Assembly (NCBI RefSeq): GCF_011065895.1
Contig: NZ_JAALCR010000002.1
Span: forward strand, 62,001-126,000
Length of the DNA stretch: 64,000 nt
Direction: 5' to 3'
Origin: Paludisphaera rhizosphaerae
GTDB taxonomy: Bacteria; Planctomycetota; Planctomycetia; Isosphaerales; Isosphaeraceae
Part shown: positions 33,314 through 42,175 of the stretch, piece after piece
Numbering within the stretch: the first letter of the stretch is position 1
How the letters are laid out: each line of letters begins with the position of its first letter
Translations under genes and position numbers: made by a program
Notes under the pieces: model-generated
Seen by the model: only the letters and a program-made list of their open reading frames with translations
The model's database searches: none
What the model was told of the DNA's origin: nothing

Positions 33314-34813
33314 ATGAAACGGATGATCGGAACGGCGCTAGGCGTCTCGGCGCTCCTCGTCGCGGGATTGCTCGCGGGTATCAAGACCGGCCGCCTCCCG
33401 CTGGGCGTTGCGGGCGAATGGGAGTGGTCTCGGATCACCGTCGCGCTCTCGCCGCTCTGGTTGCTGGTCTCAGCGGTCGGGGTGGCGGCATACGGCGGCT
33501 ACGCCGCACTGGGATTCCGCGCGCTGGGCGTTCCCTCGCGTCGAGGTTGGCGTGAGACGGGCTGGGTGACCGGACTGACGGCGTCCGCGGTGCTGCTTCA
33601 GGTTCTCATTGCGACCGGAGCCCCGGAAGGGTACGACCTCACGCGCTGGGGGTTCGTCCACTGCACCAAGGGAGCGACGGGCTATTACGATATCGCCCGA
33701 GAACAGGCCGCGTCCGACCCCTGGAAGTTTCTGGCCGACTATCCGACCTGGATCGAATCGCAGGACGTCTTTCACATCGGCACCCATCCGCCTGGGTTGA
33801 TCGCGACCCATGCTCTGCTTCTGAACCTGATGGGTCGCCACCCATCGGCGGCCGATTTCCTGTTGGCGACGGCTCCCCCGTCGGTCATCGCGGGATTTCA
33901 ACAGGCAGCGATCGCCAGCGAACGGACCATCCCGCGCGCCGATCGCGCCGAGATGTATCTGATCAGCCTTTTGACGCTGCTGGCCGCGGCGGGGGCGGTC
34001 GCACCGCTTTATTTGATGGCTCGCGAGTCGCTGCCGCCTCAGCTCGCGTGGGCCTCGGCGGCTTTCTGGCCTCTCGCTCCTGCGTTGAACCTCTTTCAGC
34101 CGGGAGCCGATGCAGCCTACCCGTTCTTCTCGGCGGGTGCCCTGGCCGCGGCCGCATGGGCGGTGCGGATCAACGGGGCTCCAGGATTTCTGGGCTGGCT
34201 ATCGATTCTCCTGGGGGTTGTCTCAGGTGCGGTGATGGCCTTCGGGATGATGTATACGCTCGCTTTTCTGCCCGTCGGGTTGATCGTCGCACTTGTCGTT
34301 CTGTCGAGACTCTCGACGCTCTGGCGACGGCGATTCGCGACGATCGCCTGGATCGGGGTCGGGTTTTTGACTTTCGTCGGGCTCGCATGGCTCATCACGA
34401 GCGCCGACCCAATCGTCGTGTGGCGCTGGAATCTCCACCACCACGCGCGGTTTTACGATTCCTACCCGAGGTCGTATCTCCCCTGGCTGCTCATCAATCC
34501 AGTCGAGCTGGCAATCGCTGCGGGGATTCCGACGGCCCTGTGGTGCTTGACGGGCGCCCTGGCCGATCACCGCTACGTCCCCCGCGCCGCCTGGTCGGCG
34601 ATCGCCGTGGTGACGCTCGCCAATCTGACGGGGCGAAATATGGGGGAGGTGGCCCGGCTGTGGATGATCTTCCTGCCCCCGCTTCTCACGGCGGCCGGCC
34701 TGGGCTTGACCCGGCTGGGAGGGGGCTCACGGACCGTCTTCGCGACGATCCTCCTGCTTGGGATTCAGACGCTGGGCCTTCAGTGCCTGATCCAGGTCGT
34801 CTACCCGTTCTGA
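33314..34813 (+). CDS. Polytopic membrane protein, GT-C-like
   Basis: A 499-residue membrane protein with about eleven hydrophobic helices. A periplasmic-type loop in the first third has DIAREQAASDPWKFLADYPTW and FHIGTHPPG, a pattern like the acidic loops of GT-C glycosyltransferases (PMT/ArnT/GT39). A second soluble loop contains WNLHHHARFYDSYPRSYLPW. No cytoplasmic catalytic domain is visible. It could be a lipid-linked sugar transferase, but nothing fixes the substrate. The gene converges with the SpoA protein gene 12 bases later. Confidence 0.6.
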   Translation: MKRMIGTALGVSALLVAGLLAGIKTGRLPLGVAGEWEWSRITVALSPLWLLVSAVGVAAYGGYAALGFRALGVPSRRGWRETGWVTGLTASAVLLQVLIATGAPEGYDLTRWGFVHCTKGATGYYDIAREQAASDPWKFLADYPTWIESQDVFHIGTHPPGLIATHALLLNLMGRHPSAADFLLATAPPSVIAGFQQAAIASERTIPRADRAEMYLISLLTLLAAAGAVAPLYLMARESLPPQLAWASAAFWPLAPALNLFQPGADAAYPFFSAGALAAAAWAVRINGAPGFLGWLSILLGVVSGAVMAFGMMYTLAFLPVGLIVALVVLSRLSTLWRRRFATIAWIGVGFLTFVGLAWLITSADPIVVWRWNLHHHARFYDSYPRSYLPWLLINPVELAIAAGIPTALWCLTGALADHRYVPRAAWSAIAVVTLANLTGRNMGEVARLWMIFLPPLLTAAGLGLTRLGGGSRTVFATILLLGIQTLGLQCLIQVVYPF

Positions 34814-34825
34814 CCGCGCCGAGGG

Positions 34826-36004
34826 TCAGAGGAAGACGCTGGTGACGCGGACCCCCAACTCATCGCCGATCAGAACGAGATCGCCTCGGGCGACGATCCG
34901 ACCGTTCGAGGAGATCTCCACAGGTTCGCGGCTGTGGCGGTTCAGTTCCAGAACCTCGCCAGCTTTGAGGTCGGCGAGACGACTCAGAGGAACCGTCAGA
35001 CGTCCCAGTTCAATCGTTAGCGTCACGGGGGCGTCGAGCGGATCGACGACGGGGACGGCAGCGCGAGGGGGCTCGACGCTCATCTCGACGTCTCCAGGTG
35101 GGGAGGGGATGTGTTCCAGCGATCCGACGACTCGGACGCGGCGGCCCGAGGTCGCGGGCTCGATCCGAACGGCGATGCGATAATTGGCCCCGACGCCTGC
35201 CGTCGTGAGCCAGAGATCTCCCTCGGGGGCCTCGGGAGTACCCGTCAACGGCGAGCCGGAAAGCGGTAGCACGCCCCCGACACGAAGACTGGCCAGACCT
35301 CGAGACATCAAGGACGAACCGGCGACGGCCCGCCATTCCGACGCTGTTTCTACCACGGCTGGAGTGATCGGACGCCGGGGTTTCGGCGCGGGTTCTGAAT
35401 CGATCCAGTAGGATGACAGCGAGGACGGCAGCCAGAGCCTGACTGTACCAGCCACGCCTCCCACGTTCACGGCCCAGCGGATCGTGGTGATCTCGCCGAG
35501 CCCCTCGATCTCGAAGGCGCTTGGGCCGACGCGGTCGATCGAAACGTCGAAAGCGTCTTCCTCGGGGCGGCCGCCGAGATGGAAAGGGCTGGCGCCCGCA
35601 GCGGCGATCTCCTCGACCGACCGAACGACGAGATACGTCCAGACGCCCCACTCAACGGGAGTTGTCTGGAGTCGTGCTTCCTCGAACGGTCTGTCGAACC
35701 CCAGCAGGCGGTCGACGACCGCATGGACGATCGGCACTTCAACCCCGATCGCCAGTCTCGTGCGGAGCCTGGGCCATCGAAGTTGAGCCACAAGGCCAGG
35801 CCTTGCCAGTCCTGATCCACGGAATTCGACCTCTGGTCGATCGAAGGTCACGTTGAGACCGTCGTGGTCCAACCAGGCGAAGGCTGCCTGAACCGCTGAA
35901 CTCTCCAACCAGGCCCCCGCGCGACGTTCCAGTTCCAGGCCTTTTCGCGAGAGGCGAGGAAGGCCCTCCCACACATCGACTGGCGGGGGAGAGTCAACGC
36001 TCAT
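34826..36004 (-). CDS. SpoA-domain protein (FliM/FliN/SctQ-like)
   Basis: A 392-residue protein whose C-terminal ~75 residues (about 318-390) form a SpoA/surface-presentation domain: VTLTIELGRLTVPLSRLADL, LKAGEVLELNRHSREPVEI, then GRIVARGDLVLIGDELGVRVT. This domain builds the flagellar C-ring (FliM/FliN) and type III secretion sorting platform (SctQ). The N-terminal ~230 residues (DVWEGLPRLSRKGLELERR and onward) form an unrecognised domain in the place of the CheC-like region of FliM. It lies last in a two-component operon. The ATG at 36004 overlaps the previous stop by 11 bases. No flagellar or secretion gene is nearby. Confidence 0.8.
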   Translation of the reverse strand: MSVDSPPPVDVWEGLPRLSRKGLELERRAGAWLESSAVQAAFAWLDHDGLNVTFDRPEVEFRGSGLARPGLVAQLRWPRLRTRLAIGVEVPIVHAVVDRLLGFDRPFEEARLQTTPVEWGVWTYLVVRSVEEIAAAGASPFHLGGRPEEDAFDVSIDRVGPSAFEIEGLGEITTIRWAVNVGGVAGTVRLWLPSSLSSYWIDSEPAPKPRRPITPAVVETASEWRAVAGSSLMSRGLASLRVGGVLPLSGSPLTGTPEAPEGDLWLTTAGVGANYRIAVRIEPATSGRRVRVVGSLEHIPSPPGDVEMSVEPPRAAVPVVDPLDAPVTLTIELGRLTVPLSRLADLKAGEVLELNRHSREPVEISSNGRIVARGDLVLIGDELGVRVTSVFL

Positions 36005-36782
36005 CCTCGCCTCCGTTCGCTCGCGAGGGACGTCGAGTTCTGATGCGGCCTTCAGCGGAGAGTCTGTCCCAGGCCGTTTTGAGGATGAGGGTTTCCAGGC
36101 GGACGACGGCCGGCGACCGTCGGGACGACGGAGACACGATTCCACGGGCCTGGCGGACGATGGGGTAAGGCAGCCGTTGGAGGGCCCATCGCATGACGAA
36201 GGGGTCGCATTCCGGCAGCAGTCGGAAGGCCGTCGCGAGACCTAGAAGGCCCTCGGTGCGGAAACGGGAGAGCCGCAGGGCAAGCGCTGATTCAACGTCC
36301 CGCGCAGCCCAGGCCCGGGTTTCCGAAGTAGACTCGCCCAACCGCTCGCGGATCCAGGCGGGACCTCCCACGCCTGCGAGGGATTTCTTGACCATCCCAA
36401 CGGTTCGCCAGAGCCTGTAAGACTCGCGTGGAGACGTCCGCGTTAGCGCGGCCACGACGGGAGGGTGGTCGTCCCGGTCGGACCCGCCGACGAGGCGCTC
36501 GGTCCAAAGGGAGAGGACCCAGCGGAGGATTTCGGGGTGCGGATCTATCTCGGGCGTTCGCACATCCGAGGCTCGCAAGAGCTTCGCGACGGCCTCCGGG
36601 CCATGAGCGGCGACGACCGACCGAACGGCTGGCGACTCGTCCTGAAGCGCACGAATGAGCCAACTCGGGTGGATCGAGTGCACGTCGATCCGCGCTTCTT
36701 CGTGGTGCCGACGTCTCAGGCGGCTCATCGCCTGGGGATCTCTGAACGATCGGGCGACGTCCTCAGGGATCGTCACGCCCAT
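35994..36782 (-). CDS. Unknown helical protein in the SpoA operon
   Basis: A 262-residue, Arg-rich, mostly alpha-helical protein I do not recognise. It has VHSIHPSWLIRALQDESPA and VVAAHGPEAVAKLL in the first third, then ESYRLWRTVGMVKKSLAG, and GLLGLATAFRLLPECDPFVM near the middle. The second ends with the basic helix RRPSRANGG. The HPSWLIRAL...VAKLL spacing faintly recalls the FliG middle domain, but there is no clear FliG or SctK signature. It overlaps the receiver gene upstream by ten bases and the SpoA gene downstream by 11, so its product is likely made in proportion to theirs. Confidence 0.65.
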   Translation of the reverse strand: MGVTIPEDVARSFRDPQAMSRLRRRHHEEARIDVHSIHPSWLIRALQDESPAVRSVVAAHGPEAVAKLLRASDVRTPEIDPHPEILRWVLSLWTERLVGGSDRDDHPPVVAALTRTSPRESYRLWRTVGMVKKSLAGVGGPAWIRERLGESTSETRAWAARDVESALALRLSRFRTEGLLGLATAFRLLPECDPFVMRWALQRLPYPIVRQARGIVSPSSRRSPAVVRLETLILKTAWDRLSAEGRIRTRRPSRANGGEDER

Positions 36783-37516
36783 CGTTTGACCAGCGTGAGC
36801 CGGCCCTCGCTTCGGTCGACGGAGGCTTCGTCGAAACAGCCGACCTCGGCAGCGAGCGTCTCCCCCGGAGCTTCGAACCAGTCGATCCCCCGGCAGTCGA
36901 GCACCAGGCGATCCGAGTCTAACTCATAATCCAGCGTGGGGGCCGGAGCCTGGGGATGGGCGGTCGACCAGGACTCGATGGCTGCCTCCGCCCGTTCGAT
37001 CACCCCGTTGATGCGGCCCGCATCCGTCTGGCCGAGCGGAGTGCGACCCAAAATGAGGCTTCTCAGCCGCGCCAGTTTCCGTGCTGTATCGTCGGCCGCC
37101 GTGGCGTTGAATCGAGCAGAGCCTTCGATCCGGTCTCGTCCGGCCTGTTCGCGGAGTCCCTCGGCTCGCTTGAGGGCGTCGAAGATCTGGTCGGGCATAT
37201 AAGGCTTAGGGACGAAGTCGTCGGCCCCGGCGTGAAAGCTGTCGAGCCGATTGCGTTCGGCGATTCGAGCGGAGACGACCACAACGGGTATGAGACAGGT
37301 TTCCTTGGCCGACTTCGCGGCCCGGCAAACCGAGAAACCGTCGACGTCCGGCAGCATCAAGTCGAGGAAGAGGACGTCAGGGGTCGCCTTCTCCAGGTGT
37401 TCCAGCGCCTCGCGGCCGTTGAACGCCGAGGCCGAACGGTAGCCGCGCAGCTTGATGAGCATTCCCAAGAGCTTGTTGGCTTCTGGTTCGTCTTCGACGA
37501 TGAGAGCTGTGGGCAT
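36773..37516 (-). CDS. Receiver-domain protein with unknown C-terminal domain
   Basis: 247 residues. Residues 1-120 are a CheY-like receiver: ALIVEDEPEANKLL (acidic pocket), VLFLDLMLPDVDG with the phospho-Asp52, VVVVSARIAERN and FVPKPYMPDQI with the conserved Lys. A linker with RKLARLRSLILG leads to a ~100-residue C-terminal domain ending LDYELDSDRLVLDCRGIDWF then RLTLVKRWA. This end has alternating strands and no helix-turn-helix, so it is not a DNA-binding output. It may be a protein-binding output for the SpoA protein. The stop overlaps the next gene by ten bases. Confidence 0.82.
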   Translation of the reverse strand: MPTALIVEDEPEANKLLGMLIKLRGYRSASAFNGREALEHLEKATPDVLFLDLMLPDVDGFSVCRAAKSAKETCLIPVVVVSARIAERNRLDSFHAGADDFVPKPYMPDQIFDALKRAEGLREQAGRDRIEGSARFNATAADDTARKLARLRSLILGRTPLGQTDAGRINGVIERAEAAIESWSTAHPQAPAPTLDYELDSDRLVLDCRGIDWFEAPGETLAAEVGCFDEASVDRSEGRLTLVKRWA

Positions 37517-37564
37517 CGGGGTCTCATGGAACGAGGAGAGCGTCCGGGGCTCGGCCGGCGCGGG

Positions 37565-38812
37565 CTAAGTCGAGGACGACGCCTCTCCATCATCGTCTGA
37601 GGCGGGGATGGTCGTCGAGGGTGGTGAGGATTCGGACTCCACTTTCGCATGACGTGGAAGGTGGACGGTCATCAGGGTCCCGCCGGCTTCCAGCCTCTCG
37701 GCGGAGACGGAACCCCCGTGCATCTCGACGAACTGCCGAGCGATGCTCAGACCCAGACCCAAACCTCGCTTCTGAAAGCCAAACTCACCCGACGAGTGGC
37801 AACTTGGGTCGAGTTGGGTGAAGAACGGCTCGAACAGGTGGCGGAATGCTTCCGGATCGATGCCGACACCGTGGTCCTCGACCTCGATGACAGCCCCCTC
37901 CGGGCCGTCGAGTCGCGCTTTCAAGGCCACGTCGCCGCGATCAGGAGTGAATTTGATCGCGTTGGTCATCAGGTTCACAAGGGCCGCTGCGATCTTATCC
38001 GCGTCGATCTCAAAGTCGCCGAGCTGTGGGTCGATCTCCAGAGCAAGACGGATCCCTCGGGCGTGCATGAACGGACGAACCTGATCGACCACCCCCTGAA
38101 TCACACTCGCCAATTCGACCGGCCGTCTTTGCAGCGTGCGGCGGAAATCCTCGGCGCGGAGGAGCGTCAGCATGCTCGTGACCAACCTGGACAACTGTCG
38201 CCCGCTGGCCGTGATCTGCCGCAGGATTTCAGCGTCCTCGTCAGACCGATTGCTCGACGACAGGCGGAGAAGCTCGGTCAGGCCCAGGACGAGCGTGATC
38301 GGCGTGTTGAACTCGTGGCTGGCGACTTCGATGAACGCCGTTTTCAACCGGTCGACGCGCGACAACTCCTCGTTGGCCTCAACGAGGCGGGCGTTGGCGT
38401 CGCGAAGCTCCGCAATCAGGGCCTTGCGTTCGGAAAGAAGGTCGTATTTCTCCGCGGCCTCGCGAATCACACCCTCCAGTTCGACGGCGTCCCAGGGCTT
38501 GAGGATGTACCGGAAGATGTGGCCTTCGTTTACGGCGTTGATCACCGCCTGGATGTCGGCGTACCCCGTAAAGAGCATTCGGATGGCGTCGGGTTGGAGC
38601 TTGCGGGCCTCCGCGAGAAGGACGTCGCCCGACATGCCGGGCATCCGCTGGTCGGAGAGGAGGATGTGGACCTCGTTCTCCTTCAAGAGGTCCAGCGCGG
38701 CGCGAGCGTTGGGTGCAGTCAGCACCTTGTAGGTGCGATGGAACTGGTGGCGCAGGCTCTCGAGCACGTCCACTTCATCGTCGACGATTAGAAGGGTGTG
38801 CCGCCGCTTCAT
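37565..38812 (-). CDS. Receiver-histidine kinase hybrid
   Basis: 415 residues, receiver first. Residues 1-125 are a receiver: LLIVDDEVDVLESL, LLSDQRMPGMSG with phospho-Asp54, and YILKPWDAVEL. A coiled coil (LLSERKALIAELRDANARLV) leads to a HisKA helix with H166 in VASHEFNTPITLVLGLTELL. The ATP domain has NLMTNAIKFT (N box), VEDHGVGID (G1), HLFEPFF and KRGLGLGLSIARQFVEMHGG (G2). Single-receiver plus kinase hybrids of this order act as internal relays. The C-terminal tail is low complexity and acidic. Confidence 0.92.
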   Translation of the reverse strand: MKRRHTLLIVDDEVDVLESLRHQFHRTYKVLTAPNARAALDLLKENEVHILLSDQRMPGMSGDVLLAEARKLQPDAIRMLFTGYADIQAVINAVNEGHIFRYILKPWDAVELEGVIREAAEKYDLLSERKALIAELRDANARLVEANEELSRVDRLKTAFIEVASHEFNTPITLVLGLTELLRLSSSNRSDEDAEILRQITASGRQLSRLVTSMLTLLRAEDFRRTLQRRPVELASVIQGVVDQVRPFMHARGIRLALEIDPQLGDFEIDADKIAAALVNLMTNAIKFTPDRGDVALKARLDGPEGAVIEVEDHGVGIDPEAFRHLFEPFFTQLDPSCHSSGEFGFQKRGLGLGLSIARQFVEMHGGSVSAERLEAGGTLMTVHLPRHAKVESESSPPSTTIPASDDDGEASSST

Positions 38813-38879
38813 CCCATTCGCTCCGACCGCCTCCAGAGGGGCTCTCTTGTCGTCTCGCTGTCGCCGTGCGTCTGGGGTC

Positions 38880-39398
38880 TCACGACGCCCGGGGGCCTGG
38901 ACTCGAATCTGGGGTGTGCTCGGCTAATCGCTCCACCAACGATTCCAGGCAGGTCACCCGGCTCTTGAGGCCCTCGATCTCGTGCAGCAGGGTTTCGCGT
39001 TCGGAAGCGGCCTCAGCCAGCCGGTCGTACTCGTCGGCGGCCTGGCGGACGGCCTCCAGCAGTTCTTCGGGCTGCCAAGGCTTACGGATAAACTGGAAAA
39101 CGTGCCCCTGGTTGATCGCCGCGATCACCGACTCCAGATCGGCGAAACCCGTGAAGAGCATCCGAACCGCCTGGGGGTAACGCGACTTCAGCCGCGTCAG
39201 CAGCTCCACCCCCGTGATCTGCGGCATCCTCTGGTCCGACATTACGATGTGGACCTCTTCCTCCTGCATCAACCGATAACCCTCCTCGGCGCTGTGCGCC
39301 TTGAGGACTCGGTATTCGCGACGGAGAAGATCGTGGACCGAATCGCAGACGTTCGGCTCGTCGTCGACGATCAGGAGGCAGTGCTTCGGTTTGGACAT
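38880..39398 (-). CDS. Stand-alone receiver with coiled-coil tail
   Basis: 172 residues. A receiver domain (LLIVDDEPNVCDSV, VMSDQRMPQITG with phospho-Asp55, FIRKPWQPEELLEAV) is followed by a predicted coiled coil (LAEAASERETLLHEIEGL, KSRVTCLESLVERLAEH). The receiver closely resembles that of the hybrid kinase gene just downstream, including the MLFTGFADLESV / MLFTGYADIQAV segment, so the two likely arose by duplication. RpfG-like receivers share the SDQRMP motif. No output domain is present. Confidence 0.9.
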   Translation of the reverse strand: MSKPKHCLLIVDDEPNVCDSVHDLLRREYRVLKAHSAEEGYRLMQEEEVHIVMSDQRMPQITGVELLTRLKSRYPQAVRMLFTGFADLESVIAAINQGHVFQFIRKPWQPEELLEAVRQAADEYDRLAEAASERETLLHEIEGLKSRVTCLESLVERLAEHTPDSSPGPRAS

Positions 39399-39511
39399 GG
39401 CCGCCTCATCCCCCGAATGGCCGGCCCGCGACGGCTCGCGGCGCTAGCTCGATTCACCCCAATGTAACATCTTCGGGGAGTCCCGAAACCCCCGCCGAAA
39501 GCGAACTTCGC

Positions 39512-41614
39512 TCAACGACGAAGGCCTGCCGGAGCCCCCTCCGACTGCGGCAAAAGAATTCGGAAGCAAGTGCCGCGCCCCGGCTCGCTCTCGACCTCGA
39601 TTCGGCCGCCGTGGCCGGTGATGATTCCGTGGCTGATCGCCAGGCCCAGGCCGGTCCCCTCGCCCACCGGCTTGGTGGTGAAAAAGGGGTCGAAGAGACG
39701 ACCTACGTCATCGGGGGCGATTCCCTCGCCGTTGTCGCGGACGCTGATCTCGACCCAGTCCCCGGTCGTCCTCGTCTCGATGTCGATCCGCCCCCCCTCC
39801 GACTTGCCGGCGGCCTCGACGGCCTGCAGGGCGTTGATGAGGAGGTTGAGGAGCACCTGAGAGATGTCCGAGGGCACGCAGTCGATGCACTCCGCCCCCA
39901 GGTTCTGAACGCCTACCTCGATTTTATCCTTCTTCAAGCGGCCGCGGGTCATCTCCAGGGCGCTCTCGATCAGTTCGGTCAAGGAGGCCCGCTCCCATTT
40001 CGGCCTTGAAGTCCGGGCCAACCCGCGCATTTTCTGGACGATATTGGCGACCCGGCGCACTCCCTCCATCGTCCGATCGAGCATCGGTTCAAGGTTCTGA
40101 CGAATATAAGGCCAGTCGATCTCCTCCGACATCGCGGCGAGCTGTTCGACGGCCTCGGGGGATCGCTCGGCGGAGGTTGCGGTCGTCTCGGCGAGGATCA
40201 ACATCTCCATCAGCCCTTTCACGTCGCGCCGTAGGACGGCCAGGTTGTTGGCGACGTAGGAGAGCGGGTTGTTGATCTCGTGGGCGACTCCGGCGCTCAG
40301 GAGGCCGATGGAGGCCAGCTTGTCGGTATGGGCGAGCATCGCCCGCATTCGCTGGCGTTCGGTCTGGTCTCGAATCGAGGCGACGTATTCGAGCCGGCCT
40401 CCAGACGACACCTGGCTGAACGAGATCTCGATTGGGAACTCAGTCCCGTCGTGGCGGCGGCCCGTCAACTCGACCGTCTTGTTGAGGATCTCGGCGGCGT
40501 CGAAGACGGCCGGCCCTGTTTCCTCGCCGCGTGCTCTTGCGGTCGAGGGAATCAGAATGTGCAAGGGCTCGCCCAGCACCTGGGGAGCCTCGTAGCCGAA
40601 GACCGCCTCGGCCGACGGGTTGAAAAGGAGGATCCGGCCGCCGCCGTCTGTGACGATGATCGCGTCGAGGCTTCCCTCGGTCAATCGGCGGTAGCGTTCC
40701 TCAGACTGGGTCAACTCTCGATTCTTCGCCTCGAGCGCCTGGGCCGACTTCATCTGAACCTCAGCGAATCGTCGGCGGGTCCGATCCAGGGCGATCCGGT
40801 CGGTGATGTCGCGGATGATCGCCAGGTAGGCGGGTTGTCCGTCGATCTCAATCGTTGATGTGATGATCTCGACGGGTATCGTCCGACCGGATTTGGCGCG
40901 GTAGGTGGTCTCCGAGGTGAGTTGTCCGTCCTCCTGGACTCGCTCCAGACGTTCTCGAAAGCCCCTGGCGAATTCAGCGTCGTCGATTCGGCCCAGGTCC
41001 ATCCCCGTCAACTCGCCTCGGGCGTAGTCGAGCAACTCGGAGGCGGCTCGGTTGGCGTCGAGGATTCGGCCTGCGGCGTCGTGGACGAGGACGGCGTCGT
41101 GGATTCCTTCGAAGATCGTCCGCGCCCGTCGCTCAGAGGCCGCAAGAGCCTCCTGCGCCTGGATCCGTTCGCTGATCTCGGTGATGAAGGCGAAGAACCC
41201 GTCGACTCGGCCCTGATCGTCCCGGCGAGCGTCGATGAGCAGTTCCACCGGCACCAGCCGGCCGTCCTTGCGGTGATATCGTTTGACGATCGTCGTCCGC
41301 CGACCGCTCTCCAGGATCTCACGATGGGCATCGAGGGTTGCGTCGCGATGGTGGGGATCGGTCAGGTCCACCACAGACCTTCCGAGCAGCTCTTCGCGGG
41401 AGTAGCCCATGAGGTTGCAGAAGGCGTCGTTGACGTAGTCGAGCCGACGATCCATATCGATGGTCGCGAACGGCTGGGGGCCCTCCTGGAGCATCCGATG
41501 GTGCTGCCGCATCAACTGCTGCTCATCGTCGGCAGCGCGCGAGCCGGTTGACGCCGGCGCGCCTTCCACGGCCGGCCCGGGCTCTCGATCGCTGGCGTCG
41601 AAGCTGGAAGCCAA
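39512..41614 (-). CDS. Soluble PAS-rich sensor histidine kinase
   Basis: 700 residues without a membrane segment. Three PAS domains lie at about residues 36-155, 165-285 and 308-430; PAS1 and PAS2 carry PAC-type ends (FFAFITEISERIQAQEAL, LAIIRDITDRIALD). Then follows HisKA with His445 in LLSAGVAHEINNPLSYVANN and an ATP domain with LLNLLINALQAV, VRDNGEGIAPDDV and GTGLGLAISHGII. Lack of membrane anchor suggests cytosolic sensing, possibly redox or light, but no haem or flavin ligand pattern is clear. It starts at TTG with AGAGG six bases upstream, and heads the operon. Confidence 0.92.
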   Translation of the reverse strand: MASSFDASDREPGPAVEGAPASTGSRAADDEQQLMRQHHRMLQEGPQPFATIDMDRRLDYVNDAFCNLMGYSREELLGRSVVDLTDPHHRDATLDAHREILESGRRTTIVKRYHRKDGRLVPVELLIDARRDDQGRVDGFFAFITEISERIQAQEALAASERRARTIFEGIHDAVLVHDAAGRILDANRAASELLDYARGELTGMDLGRIDDAEFARGFRERLERVQEDGQLTSETTYRAKSGRTIPVEIITSTIEIDGQPAYLAIIRDITDRIALDRTRRRFAEVQMKSAQALEAKNRELTQSEERYRRLTEGSLDAIIVTDGGGRILLFNPSAEAVFGYEAPQVLGEPLHILIPSTARARGEETGPAVFDAAEILNKTVELTGRRHDGTEFPIEISFSQVSSGGRLEYVASIRDQTERQRMRAMLAHTDKLASIGLLSAGVAHEINNPLSYVANNLAVLRRDVKGLMEMLILAETTATSAERSPEAVEQLAAMSEEIDWPYIRQNLEPMLDRTMEGVRRVANIVQKMRGLARTSRPKWERASLTELIESALEMTRGRLKKDKIEVGVQNLGAECIDCVPSDISQVLLNLLINALQAVEAAGKSEGGRIDIETRTTGDWVEISVRDNGEGIAPDDVGRLFDPFFTTKPVGEGTGLGLAISHGIITGHGGRIEVESEPGRGTCFRILLPQSEGAPAGLRR

Positions 41615-41707
41615 TGCCGGCCTCTCAAACCCGGTTCTGATTCGCCCGTACTTCCCTCTACCGCAATAATATAGCTCAGCGGTGAGAATTCCACGCTGCG
41701 GCCGTCG

Positions 41708-41736
41708 CTGACAGACAAGGTGCGGCGTGGTATTCT
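41708..41736 (+). promoter_or_regulatory. Candidate sigma-70 promoter for the ferredoxin-pan-lgt genes
   Basis: CTGACA (41708-41713) and TATTCT (41731-41736) are 17 bases apart. Predicted start is about 60 bases before the ferredoxin ATG at 41803. Called by consensus. Confidence 0.4.
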
Positions 41737-41802
41737 GGCGTCCAGGTGCTCAGCCTGCGTCGCACGAGGTATCGTTCAACCGATCGAGTCGCCATAATAA
41801 CC

Positions 41803-42171
41803 ATGTCCGTCTTCACCCATCACGTATTCATTTGCGGAAACGTCCGCGGGCCCGGCCATGCTCGTGGTTGCTGCGATCCGGACGGCCGCCAGACGCTCAA
41901 GGATGCATTCAAGGCCGAGCTGAGGAAAGCCGGCCTGGGACCGTTGGCCCGAGCCAATCACGCCGGATGCCTTGACCAGTGCGAGCACGGCCCGGTGGTG
42001 GTGATTTACCCCCTGGGAGTCTGGTACGGCAACGTGACGATCGACGACGTTCCCAGGATCGTCTCCCGGACGATCCTCGGCGGCGAGATCATTCCGGAGC
42101 TTCAGATCTCCGACGAGTGTCTCAACAATCCCAAGTGTCCACATCGAGCCGGCGGTCGGCCGAAGGGGTGA
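41803..42171 (+). CDS. Thioredoxin-like [2Fe-2S] ferredoxin
   Basis: A 122-residue (2Fe-2S) ferredoxin of the thioredoxin-fold (shethna/NuoE-like) type. The cluster cysteines are Cys in VFICGN, CC in GCCDPDG, and Cys in GCLDQCEHGP, i.e. the C-x(n)-C and C-x3-C arrangement of this family. The VVVIYPLGVWYGNVTIDDV strand is diagnostic of cyanobacterial/planctomycete relatives. Electron partner unknown. No strong ribosome-binding site precedes ATG 41803. panC starts five bases after its stop, so it heads a run that ends at lgt. Confidence 0.88.
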   Translation: MSVFTHHVFICGNVRGPGHARGCCDPDGRQTLKDAFKAELRKAGLGPLARANHAGCLDQCEHGPVVVIYPLGVWYGNVTIDDVPRIVSRTILGGEIIPELQISDECLNNPKCPHRAGGRPKG

Positions 42172-42175
42172 TTTA

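Noticed and set aside
41668-41692. TAGCTCAGCGGTGAGA, like a tRNA D-arm
   Set aside because: No anticodon arm, T arm or acceptor stem follows; the patch lies in a divergent promoter region.
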